Below are positions 48,248 through 56,432 of a stretch of 64,000 bases of DNA, piece by piece; the first letter of the stretch is position 1, and the number at the start of each line of letters is the position of its first letter. The notes beneath the pieces were generated by a model. That model saw only the letters and a program-made list of their open reading frames with translations, had not been told where the DNA came from and ran no database searches. The position numbers and the translations under genes were made by a program. Source of the stretch: Blastococcus sp. TF02A-35 (lineage in GTDB: Bacteria > Actinomycetota > Actinomycetes > Mycobacteriales > Geodermatophilaceae); contig NZ_SPQP01000015.1 in the NCBI RefSeq assembly GCF_004571075.1, forward strand, positions 19,103 through 83,102, read 5' to 3'.

Positions 48248-48318
48248 GGTCTTCCCTCTGGTCGATGCATGACATGTGCCCGGACGTCGGTGCCGCTCGC
48301 GCTGCCCCCCTGCCGCCG

Positions 48319-49305
48319 TCACTCCTCCGGCAGCAGCCCGTCGACGTCGGCGTCCTCCTCGAGGAGGCCGTACTCCTTCATGAGCCCGCCCAGCTCCTCG
48401 AGCTGCTCGCGACGGAGGTCGGTGCCGAACTCCTCGAGGGTCACGTTCTCCGCGGCCTCCGGGGGCAGCTGCGGCAGCACCGTCTTGATCTGCGCCTTGA
48501 CCGCGTCGGGGTTCGCGTCGGCGAACTCCAGGGTCTCCTCGAGCGCCGCGGTCATGTCCTCCACGAGCTGCGGGTCGGACTGCAGCAGCTGGGCGGAGGT
48601 GAAGAACAGCTGGGTCGGGTGCCCCGGCACCGAGTCCTTGCTCGCGTAGGTCACCACGGTGTTGCCCGCGGCCTGCAGGCTGCCCAGGAAGGGCTCGGGC
48701 ACCCAGACGGCGTCGACGTTGCCCTGGCCCAGGGCCGCCGGCATGTCCGGGAAGGGCAGCTCGACGAACTGCACGGCGTCGGGGTCCCCGCCGTCCTTCT
48801 CGACCGCCGCGCGGATCGTGAGGTCGCCCATCCCGTTCAGGGTGTTGATGGCGACGCGCTTGCCCGCGAGGTCGGCGGCGGACTCGATGCCCGAGCCGGC
48901 CTGGGCGACCACGCCGTTGATGTCCGTGTCGCCCTCGGAGAGCGCGGACGTCCAGTGCGACACGACGCGGACGTCGAGGCCCTTCTCCTTGGCCTGGAGC
49001 AGCGAGACCGGGTTGCTGGTGGCGAAGTCGATCTGGCCGGCCATGACGCCGGGGATCAGCGCGGCGCCACCCTGCCCGGTCTCCACCGTCACCTCGATCC
49101 CGCGGTCCTCGAAGAAGCCCTCCTCGATCCCGGCGTACAGGGCCGCGGTCGGGAGGATCGGGAGCGCCCCGACGGTGACCTGGCGGACCTCGCCCTCGGC
49201 CGAGCCGCCACCGGAGCCCCCGCCGGAGCCGCCCTCGTCGCCTCCCCCGCAGGCTGCGAGGGCCAGCATCGAGACGGCGAGGACCGGGACCAGTCTGCGC
49301 ACCAT
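48319..49305 (-). CDS. ABC transporter substrate-binding lipoprotein (NMT1/SsuA type)
   Basis: A 328-residue lipoprotein: the lipobox L-A-L-A-A-C places the acylated Cys at residue 19, followed by a Gly/Ser linker and a type II periplasmic-binding fold with V-G-A-L-P-I-L-P-T-A-A-L-Y-A-G-I-E-E-G-F-F. Such proteins bind sulfonates, taurine, nitrate, pyrimidine precursors or aromatic acids. It is the first gene of the transporter-esterase operon, with a MarR-type palindrome about 100 bases upstream. GGAG precedes the ATG. Confidence 0.92.
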   Translation of the reverse strand: MVRRLVPVLAVSMLALAACGGGDEGGSGGGSGGGSAEGEVRQVTVGALPILPTAALYAGIEEGFFEDRGIEVTVETGQGGAALIPGVMAGQIDFATSNPVSLLQAKEKGLDVRVVSHWTSALSEGDTDINGVVAQAGSGIESAADLAGKRVAINTLNGMGDLTIRAAVEKDGGDPDAVQFVELPFPDMPAALGQGNVDAVWVPEPFLGSLQAAGNTVVTYASKDSVPGHPTQLFFTSAQLLQSDPQLVEDMTAALEETLEFADANPDAVKAQIKTVLPQLPPEAAENVTLEEFGTDLRREQLEELGGLMKEYGLLEEDADVDGLLPEE

Positions 49306-49401
49306 GGGGGGCTCCGTTCGGTGGGTCGGGTGGGTTTCCGCCGCTGCGCGCCCGGGGGCGGCGCCGACGTCCCCGCGGCGCCTGGCCGCAGGATCCTGAT
49401 A

Positions 49402-49416
49402 GTCAGGATTCCTGAC
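49402..49416. promoter_or_regulatory. Palindromic operator before the transporter operon
   Basis: A perfect 15-base palindrome, GTCAGGA-T-TCCTGAC, sits 97 bases ahead of the binding-protein start. It is nearly identical to a site beside the MarR gene at 55692. Confidence 0.7.
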
Positions 49417-49520
49417 GATTGTGGTGACGCGGCGCACACTCTGTCAATAGGCTGCGGAGCGGTCTCGGAGGTCGCTGCGCAGGCGCCCTCCAGATGGCGC
49501 GGGAGGCGGTGCGGGGGCGG

Positions 49521-50408
49521 TCAGCCGAGGCCGAGGACGCCGATCGCGTTGTCCTTGAGGATGCCCGGGAGGACCTCCTCCTTGAGGCCGAGACCGCGGA
49601 AGTCCTCGATCCAGCGCTCGGGCGCGATGAGCGGGTAGTCGCTGCCGAAGAGCACCTTCCGGCGGAGCATGCCGCCGGCCGCCCTGACCAGCTCCGGGGG
49701 GAAGTACTTCGGGGACCAGCCCGACAGGGCGATGAAGACGTTGGCCTTGTGCGTCGCCATCGAGATGGCCTCGGCCTGCCACGGCACCGACGGGTGGGCC
49801 AGGACCACCGTGAGGCCCGGGAAGTCGGCCGCGACGTCGTCGAGCAGGAGGGGGTTGGAGTACTTCAGCTTGATCCCCCGCCCGCCCGGCAGCCCCGCGC
49901 CGATGCCGTTCTGGCCGGTGTGGAACAGGGCGGGGACGCCGAGCTCCTCCAGCGCGGCCCACAGGGGGCGGAAGGCCTCGTCGTCGGGCGAGAACGCCTG
50001 CAGGCTGGGGTGGAACTTGAACCCGCGCACGCCGTGCTCCTTCACCAGCCGCCGGGCCTGGTCGACCGCCGCGGCACCCCGGTGGGGGTCCACGGAGCCG
50101 AACGGGATCAGCACGTCGGCGTGCTCGGCGGCCTGCGCGGCGATCTCCTCGCTGGACAGCGCCGGGTGCCCGGTCGCGGTGGCGGCGTCCACGGTGAACA
50201 CCACCGCGGCCATGCCGGCCGCCCGGTAGCGCTCGGCCAGGTCGGCCACCGTCGGCGTCCGGTTGTCCGAGGAGCGGAAGTACGCCGCCGAGGCGTCCAT
50301 GAGCTCCTGGTCGAGGGAGAGGCAGCCGTGGTCGTCCTGCTCGACGTGCACGTGCATGTCGATCGCGCGCACCGCAGCCGTGTCGATGCGGGGGACGTAG
50401 CGGGTCAT
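49521..50408 (-). CDS. Amidohydrolase 2 family metal-dependent hydrolase/decarboxylase
   Basis: A 295-residue TIM-barrel protein (PF04909). The metal-binding D-M-H-V-H is at residues 17-21, with G-F-K-F-H-P-S, L-A-H-P-S-V-P-W and F-G-S-D-Y-P later in the barrel. The superfamily includes ACMSD, gamma-resorcylate and 5-carboxyvanillate decarboxylases and 2-pyrone-4,6-dicarboxylate lactonase, so decarboxylation or lactone/ester hydrolysis is possible. Its start overlaps the CoA-ligase stop (ATGA), so it belongs to the acyl-CoA operon. Exact reaction unknown. Confidence 0.85.
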   Translation of the reverse strand: MTRYVPRIDTAAVRAIDMHVHVEQDDHGCLSLDQELMDASAAYFRSSDNRTPTVADLAERYRAAGMAAVVFTVDAATATGHPALSSEEIAAQAAEHADVLIPFGSVDPHRGAAAVDQARRLVKEHGVRGFKFHPSLQAFSPDDEAFRPLWAALEELGVPALFHTGQNGIGAGLPGGRGIKLKYSNPLLLDDVAADFPGLTVVLAHPSVPWQAEAISMATHKANVFIALSGWSPKYFPPELVRAAGGMLRRKVLFGSDYPLIAPERWIEDFRGLGLKEEVLPGILKDNAIGVLGLG

Positions 50409-51941
50409 GAGTCGGCCTCCTGCCGGGGGGTGGAACCGTGCAGCTCACGGACGCGCGCCTTCACGAGCTTGCCCGAGGCGTTGTGCGGCAGCTGGTCGGT
50501 GAGGACGACGCTGCGCGGGTGCTTGTAGCGGGCCAGCCGGCCCTCCAGGTGGGCCAGCAGCTCGTCGGCGGTCAGCGAGTGCCCGGGACGGGTCACGACC
50601 ACCGCCCGGCCGACCTCGCCCCACTTCTCGTCGGGCACGCCGATGACCGCGCACTCGGCGACGGCCGGGTGGGTGTAGATCGCGTCCTCGACCTCGACCG
50701 GGTACACGTTCTCGCCGCCGGAGATGTACATGTCCTTGAGCCGGCCGACGATGGAGAGGTAGCCCTCCTCGTCGGCGACGGCGAGGTCCCCGGTGCGCAG
50801 CCACCCGCCGTCGAGCAGCGCCTCCGCGGTGGACTGCGGGTCGCGCCAGTACCCGGGGGTGACGTTCGGCCCCTGCACCAGCACCTCCCCCGGCTCGCCG
50901 GCGGGCGCCGGGTCGAGGGCCGGGGTCACCACGCGCACGTCGCTGAAGAAGCAGGACGTCCCGGCCGAGCCGAGCTTGCGCAGCCCGTCCTCCGCCCGGA
51001 GCATCGTCGCGCCCGGCGAGGACTCGGTCAGGCCGTAGCCCTGGATGATCATCAGCCCGCGGTCGACCCAGGTGCGGAGCAGGCTCTCCGGGATCGGCGC
51101 ACCCCCGCTGAGCGCGCTGCGCAGCGAGGTGAGGTCCGCGGGTCGCCCAGCGGCTGCTCTGGGACAGCGCCAGGTACATCGACGTGACGCCGAAGAGCAG
51201 CGTGACCCGGTGCTGCTCGACCAGGTCGAGCGCCCGGTCGGGGTCGAAGCGGGCCTCGACCAGCGCGGTGCCGCCCTTGAGCAGGGTCGGGAACAGCACC
51301 TGGTTCAGGGCGGCCGTGTGGAACAGCGGCGCGGTCACCAGGGCGATCTCGTCGTTGCGGACGTCGACGTCGACGAGCAGGTTGAAGACGTTCCACACGA
51401 TGTTGCCGTGGGTGAGCTGCACGCCCTTGGGGCGCCCGCTGGTGCCCGACGTGTACTGGATCATGAACAGCTCGTCGTGGCCGACGGGCAGGTCCAGCGG
51501 GGTCGTGTCGTCCGACAGCACCGCGTCCAGCCCCCGGCCGGCGTCGGACTCGACGGGCAGCTCCGCCAGGCCGAGCGCGCGCACGTCGGGCGAGCCGACG
51601 ACGGCCTCGAAGCCCGCGTCCCATACCAGGAGCCGGGGCTCGCTGTCGGCGAGGATCCACGCCGTCTCCGCCGGGGCCAGGCGGGTGTTCAGCGGCAGGA
51701 AGACCGCCCCGAGCTTGGCCGTGGCGAACATGGTGACGACGAGCTCGACGGAGTTCAGCCCGAGGAAGGCCACCCGCTCCCCGCGCTGGATCCCGCGGTC
51801 GCGCAGCGCGTGCGCCAGCCGGGTGGCCCGCTCCTCGAGCTGCGCGTAGGTCGTGGGGACGCCGTCCTGGACGTAGGCCGCCTTGTGCGGGGTCATCCGG
51901 GCGCGGCGGGCCGGCCACGAGCCCAGTCCCTGGTCCTGCAT
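50405..51941 (-). pseudogene. Acyl-CoA synthetase, frameshifted
   Basis: An ANL-superfamily acyl-CoA/AMP-ligase of about 511 residues if one base is removed. The first frame covers the N-terminal domain with Y-T-S-G-T-S-G-R-P-K-G and ends M-Y-L-A-L-S-Q-S-S-R-W-A-T; the second frame resumes as A-D-L-T-S-L-R-S-A-L-S-G-G-A and carries Q-G-Y-G-L-T-E-S-S, W-L-R-T-G-D and S-G-G-E-N-V-Y-P with the catalytic lysine region. An extra G in the GGG at 51140-51142 explains the break. It would activate an organic acid as its CoA thioester. ATG at 51941 follows GAGGAG. Confidence 0.88.
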
Positions 51942-51963
51942 GCCGTCTCCTCGTCCGTCCGCG

Positions 51964-52896
51964 TCAGTCCAGCCCGAGGGCTGCCTTGAGGGCCGTCAGC
52001 TCGCGCAGGGCGCGGTCGCGGCGGGCCATGACGTCGGCCTCGGGCCGCCCCTCGAACTCGGCGCGGACGCCCTCGACGAGGGTGTCCACCAGCTCGGGCG
52101 TCAGCTCCGGGGCACCGAGGTCGTGCCACCACTCGACCATCGGCGGGCCCAGGTGCTCCAGCACGTGGGCCATCCCGCCGGGCCCGCCCGAGAGGTGCTG
52201 GGTGGCGAACGGTCCCAGGAGCGCCCAGCGCAGCCCGGGGCCGTTGGCGATGGCGACGTCGATGTCCTCGACGGTCACCACCCCCTGCTCGACCAGGTGG
52301 CAGGCCTCGCGCCACAGCGCCGCCTGCAGCCGGTTGACCACGTGGCCGGGCAGCTCGCGGCGCAGGTGGATGGGGCGCTTGCCCCAGTGCCGCAGGGTGG
52401 CGACGGTCGCCTGCACCGCGGCGTCCGAGGTCTGCTCGCCGCCCACCACCTCGACCAGCGGCACCAGGTGCGGCGGGTTGAAGGGGTGGGCGACCAGGAC
52501 CCGCTCGGGATGCCGCGCGCAGGCGCTCTGGAAGGAGCTGGGCAGCAGCCCCGACGAGCTGCTGGCCAGGACGACGTCCGCGCGGGCGGCGTCGTCGAGC
52601 GCGGCGAAGATGGCCTGCTTGACGTCGAGCCGCTCCGGGCCGCCCTCCAGCACGAGGTCGGCAGCGGCGGCGGCCTCCCGCGCGTCGGTGGTGAAGGTCA
52701 GCAGCGACTGGTCCAGCGGCAGGTCGAGCTCGGTCAGCCGGTCGGCGACGGTGCGGCGGAGCGCGTCCTCCGCGCCGTCGGCCGGGTCGGTGGCGACGAC
52801 CCGCAGGCCGCGGCCGAGCGCGAGCGCCGTCCAGCTCGCGCCGATGGAGCCGGCTCCCACGACCGCGACCGTGCGGACGTCCTCGCCGGCGATCAC
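51964..52896 (-). CDS. 3-hydroxyacyl-CoA dehydrogenase / L-carnitine dehydrogenase-like
   Basis: A 310-residue NAD-dependent enzyme with the Rossmann loop V-V-G-A-G-S-I-G (residues 12-19), S-S-S-S-G-L-L-P, and H-P-F-N-P-P-H-L-V-P-L-V-E with the catalytic histidine, followed by a helical dimerisation domain. This short form resembles carnitine dehydrogenase and lambda-crystallin as much as beta-oxidation enzymes, so it may oxidise a free 3-hydroxy acid or its CoA ester. The GTG at 52896 overlaps the upstream stop (GTGA). CoA ligase follows 22 bases on. Confidence 0.9.
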   Translation of the reverse strand: MIAGEDVRTVAVVGAGSIGASWTALALGRGLRVVATDPADGAEDALRRTVADRLTELDLPLDQSLLTFTTDAREAAAAADLVLEGGPERLDVKQAIFAALDDAARADVVLASSSSGLLPSSFQSACARHPERVLVAHPFNPPHLVPLVEVVGGEQTSDAAVQATVATLRHWGKRPIHLRRELPGHVVNRLQAALWREACHLVEQGVVTVEDIDVAIANGPGLRWALLGPFATQHLSGGPGGMAHVLEHLGPPMVEWWHDLGAPELTPELVDTLVEGVRAEFEGRPEADVMARRDRALRELTALKAALGLD

Positions 52897-54869
52897 CGCC
52901 GGCTCCCGCGGGTGCGCCCGAGCTCGACCAGGGCGTCGAGCGAGGTGGTCACGGCCAGCGCGTCCCGGCTCGCGACGTCCTCCAGGCGCGCGCCCTGCAG
53001 GATGCGCTTGGCCGGCAGCTCCAGCTTCTTGCCGGTGAGGTTGCGCGGGATGACCGGGAGCTCGACCACGTCGTCGGGGACGTGCCGCGGCGAGAGCGCG
53101 GTGCGCAGGGCGGTCGCGATGGTCCGCCGAAGCTCGTCGTCGAGGGTCGCGCCCGGGTCGAGGGTGACGAAGAGGAGCAGCTCCCCGTTGCCGCCCTCGG
53201 GGTCCTCCAGGTGGACGACGAGGCTGTCGGCGACGCCGTCCAGCTCCTCGACGACCCGGTAGAACTCCGCGGTACCCAGCCGGACGCCCCCGCGGTTGAG
53301 GGTGGCGTCGGACCGGCCGGTGACGTGGCAGCTGCCGTTCTCGTTGAACACGATCCAGTCCCCGTGCCGCCAGACCCCGGGGTAGCGGTCGAAGTACGTC
53401 CCGCGCAGCCGGCTGCCGTCGGGGTCGCCCCAGAAGGACACCGGCATCGACGGCATCGGCGAGGTGATGACCAGCTCGCCCAGCTCCCCCACCACCTCGG
53501 CGCCGGACTCGTCGAAGGCGTGCGCGTCGACCGCGAGGGACCGGCCGGAGATCTCCCCCGCCCACACCGGGAGCAGCGGGTTGTTCTGCACGATGCCGGA
53601 GCAGACGTCCGTGCCACCGCTGCCGACGTTGAGCTGCACGCCGGGCCCGAGCTGCTCGGCGACCCAGGCGTAGCCCTCCGGGGGGAGCGGGGCGCCGGCC
53701 GAGCCGACGACGCGGACGGCCAGGTCGTGGTCGCGGCCCAGGTCCAGGCCGGCCTTGCGGCACGCCATCACGAACCCGGGGCTGGCACCCATGATGGTCG
53801 CGCGGGTCTCGGCCGCCAGCCGCCACTGCCAGGCGACGTCGGGGTGCACCGGGTTGCCGTCGACCATCACGATCGACGAGCGGACCAGCAGCGAGCTGAC
53901 CAGCGCGTTCCACATCATCCACGCGGTCGTGGAGAACCAGAGCATCCGGTCGGCCGGCCCCATGTCCCACGACAGCGCGTGGTTCTTGAGGTGCTCCAGC
54001 AGGATCCCGCCGTGCCCGTGCACGATCGCCTTGGGCTGGCCGGTGGTGCCCGACGAGAACAGCACGAACAGCGGGTGGTCGAACGGCACCTGCTCGAAGG
54101 CCGGCCGGCCGCCGGGCGCGGCGGCCAGCAGCCCGGGCCAGGACAGCGCGTCGTCCACCACCCAGGGGCCGTACCGGATGTCGACGACGGCGCGCACCGT
54201 CGGCAGGCCGGCCCGGATCTCGGCCACCTGCGGGCGGCGGTCGACGTCCTTGTCGCCGTAGCGGTAGCCGCCCGCGACCAGGAGCACGACCGGGTCCAGC
54301 TGGGCGAACCGGTCCACGACGCTGCGCACCCCGAACTCGGTGGCGCAGCTGGCCCAGATGGCGCCGATGCTGGCCGTGGCGAGGAAGGCGACCAGTGCCT
54401 CCGGCGCGTTGGGGAGGTAGCCCACCACCCGGTCGCCGCGGCGGACCCCGAGGTCCAGCAGCACGGCGCGGGCGCGGGCCACCTGGTCCCGGAGGTCACC
54501 GAAGGTCAGGTCGACGTCGGGGCGGGTCTGCGACCGGCCGAGCACCGCGACCCGGTCGGCGTCGTCCTCCCCGCCGAGCGCGTGCTCCGCGTAGTTGAGC
54601 CGGGCGCCGGGGAACCAGCGGGCGCCGGGCATCCGCCGCTCCTCCAGCACCGTCGTGTACGGCGCCGAGGCGGTGACGCCGAAGAACTCCCAGACGGCGG
54701 ACCAGAAGCCCTCGAGGTCGGCGACCGACCAGCGCCACAGCTCGTCGTGGGTGGTCAGGTGCAGGCCCCGGTGGTCGGCGAGCCAGTGGATGAACGCGCC
54801 CACCCGGGAGGTCTCCAGGACGTCGGCCGGCGGCTCCCAGACGACGTCGCCGTGCCGCACCCCGCTCAT
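52893..54869 (-). CDS. Acetoacetyl-CoA synthetase
   Basis: A 658-residue acetoacetate-CoA ligase, the usual length for the family. AMP-binding motifs F-S-S-G-T-T-G-Q-P-K-A and T-T-A-W-M-M-W-N, the Y-F-D-R-Y-P-G-V-W-R-H-G-D-W adenylate loop and N-L-T-G-K-K-L-E-L-P lysine are all present. It activates acetoacetate, or possibly another 3-oxo acid made in the pathway, to the CoA ester. It overlaps both neighbours by four bases (ATGA upstream, GTGA downstream). Confidence 0.93.
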   Translation of the reverse strand: MSGVRHGDVVWEPPADVLETSRVGAFIHWLADHRGLHLTTHDELWRWSVADLEGFWSAVWEFFGVTASAPYTTVLEERRMPGARWFPGARLNYAEHALGGEDDADRVAVLGRSQTRPDVDLTFGDLRDQVARARAVLLDLGVRRGDRVVGYLPNAPEALVAFLATASIGAIWASCATEFGVRSVVDRFAQLDPVVLLVAGGYRYGDKDVDRRPQVAEIRAGLPTVRAVVDIRYGPWVVDDALSWPGLLAAAPGGRPAFEQVPFDHPLFVLFSSGTTGQPKAIVHGHGGILLEHLKNHALSWDMGPADRMLWFSTTAWMMWNALVSSLLVRSSIVMVDGNPVHPDVAWQWRLAAETRATIMGASPGFVMACRKAGLDLGRDHDLAVRVVGSAGAPLPPEGYAWVAEQLGPGVQLNVGSGGTDVCSGIVQNNPLLPVWAGEISGRSLAVDAHAFDESGAEVVGELGELVITSPMPSMPVSFWGDPDGSRLRGTYFDRYPGVWRHGDWIVFNENGSCHVTGRSDATLNRGGVRLGTAEFYRVVEELDGVADSLVVHLEDPEGGNGELLLFVTLDPGATLDDELRRTIATALRTALSPRHVPDDVVELPVIPRNLTGKKLELPAKRILQGARLEDVASRDALAVTTSLDALVELGRTRGSRR

Positions 54870-55666
54870 CGGGTGACCTTGGCGGCCCGGCCGTCCAGGA
54901 AGTCGCGCATCCGGCCCTTGGCGTCGTCGGTGCCCTGGGCGATCGCGGCCATCAGCGACTCCATGAGGAAGCCGTCGCGCGGGTTCGCCTCGGCGATCCT
55001 GGGCAGCGCCTGCAGCACGGCGAAGGTCGTCTGGGGGGCGACGCCGGCCACCTTGTCGGCGAGCTCCAGCGCGGTCTCCAGGCCCGCACCCTCCGGCACG
55101 ACGTACTGGGACAGCCCCACCGCCGCGCCGTCCTCGGCGCCGTAGCGGCGGCCCGTGAGCATCATGTCGGTCATCCGCGAGACGCCGATGAGCTTCGGCA
55201 CGCGCACCGAGGCGCCGCCCCCGACGAAGATCCCCCGCTGGCCCTCCGGCAGGGCGTAGAACGTCGAGGTCTCGGCGACCCGGATGTGGGCGGCGCTGGC
55301 GAGCTCGAGCCCGCCGCCGACCACCGCGCCCTTGAGGACGGCGATGACGGGGACGGTGCCGTTCTCGACGACGTCGAAGACCCGGTGCCACATCTGCGAG
55401 TGCGCGACACCGGAGAGGGTGTCGCGCTCGGTCATCTCGGCGAGGTCGAGGCCGGCGCAGAAGTGGTCCCCGTCGGCGTCGATGACGACCACGCGGACGG
55501 CCGGGCCCAGGGTCTGGAAGAACCGCTCGATGCCCAGCACCGTGGAGTCGTTCAGCGCGTTGCGCTTGGCGGCGCGGGCCAGGGTCAGCACCGCGACGGG
55601 GCCTGCCGTCCTGACCCGGAGGGTGTCGGGGAGATCCCCGGCGGTGGTGCCTGCTCCATGGATCAC
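54866..55666 (-). CDS. Enoyl-CoA hydratase/isomerase (crotonase)
   Basis: A 266-residue crotonase. The core K-R-N-A-L-N-D and D-H-F-C-A-G-L-D-L-A-E loops form the oxyanion hole, and K-G-A-V-V-G-G-G-L-E-L-A-S-A and A-L-P-E-G-Q-R-G-I-F place the conserved Gly and Glu. GTG at 55666 has GAGGAG upstream; a longer frame starts at 55696 inside the operator. It is the first gene of the acyl-CoA operon, divergent from a MarR gene, with a palindromic operator between. Confidence 0.92.
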   Translation of the reverse strand: MIHGAGTTAGDLPDTLRVRTAGPVAVLTLARAAKRNALNDSTVLGIERFFQTLGPAVRVVVIDADGDHFCAGLDLAEMTERDTLSGVAHSQMWHRVFDVVENGTVPVIAVLKGAVVGGGLELASAAHIRVAETSTFYALPEGQRGIFVGGGASVRVPKLIGVSRMTDMMLTGRRYGAEDGAAVGLSQYVVPEGAGLETALELADKVAGVAPQTTFAVLQALPRIAEANPRDGFLMESLMAAIAQGTDDAKGRMRDFLDGRAAKVTR

Positions 55667-55691
55667 GACGACTCCTCGACACCGCAGAACT

Positions 55692-55706
55692 ATCAAGAAT
55701 CCTGAT
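55692..55706. promoter_or_regulatory. Operator between crotonase operon and MarR gene
   Basis: ATCAAGA-A-TCCTGAT, a 15-base near-palindrome with one mismatch, lies between the two divergent starts and matches the site at 49402 closely (TCA-A/G-GA-N-TCCTGA). Confidence 0.7.
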
Positions 55707-55783
55707 GGTCACACGTCGGCCGGATCTCCGCAAGCATGTCGGGCGGGCCGACCCCCGGACCCGTCCCCTGCTTGTATGTCGGG

Positions 55784-56251
55784 GTGACAGAGCGACCGTC
55801 GGGCCCCCCCGCTCCCCCGCTGCTGCTCTACGTCGTGAAGCAGCTGGAGCTGGCCACGCGCGCCCAGCTCGACGCGCTGCTGCGGCCCTCGGGGATCACG
55901 GCGCTGCAGTACACCGCGCTCTCGGTCCTCGTCCGCCGCCCGGCGATGTCCTCGGCCGACCTGGCCCGGGCATCGTTCGTCAGCGCCCAGTCCACCTCGG
56001 ACCTCGTGGGCGCGCTGGAGCGCCGCGGGATGATCGAGCGGCAGGTCGACCCGGACAGCCGCCGCCGGATGCTCATCCGGCTGACCGCGGAGGGGCGGGC
56101 GTTCCTGGCTGAGTACGACCCGCTGGTCGCCCAGCTCGAGGAGCGGATGCTCCAGGAGCTCGACCGCGGGCAGCGCGACGCGCTGCGCGGCTACCTCAAC
56201 TCCTGCCGCCGGTCCCTGGCGTCCACCGAGCCCCTCGCCCGCCCCTCCTGA
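55784..56251 (+). CDS. MarR family regulator (catabolic regulon)
   Basis: A 155-residue winged-helix MarR protein: helices from L-L-L-Y-V-V-K-Q-L-E-L-A, the recognition helix region S-A-D-L-A-R-A-S-F-V-S-A-Q-S-T-S, and the wing V-D-P-D-S-R-R-R-M-L-I-R-L-T. The GTG at 55784 lies 6 bases after TTGTAT, so the mRNA is probably leaderless. It is divergent from the crotonase operon and shares its operator, so autoregulation and control of that operon are likely, with a CoA ester as the probable effector. Confidence 0.88.
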   Translation: MTERPSGPPAPPLLLYVVKQLELATRAQLDALLRPSGITALQYTALSVLVRRPAMSSADLARASFVSAQSTSDLVGALERRGMIERQVDPDSRRRMLIRLTAEGRAFLAEYDPLVAQLEERMLQELDRGQRDALRGYLNSCRRSLASTEPLARPS

Positions 56252-56432
56252 GCACCCGCTGCCCCCGCGCCACGTCCTGCGCCCCGCCGCCGTCGGCCAT
56301 ACGGTGGCGAGCGCCGCAGCCGCACGCCGATAGGGGCTCCTGATTTCCGCGTCCGAGGACCGACCCGCGACCCGGTCCGGCACGGCGGCGGCGCGTGACG
56401 ACGGCGGAGGCCTCACCAGCGCCGTCGTCGTC

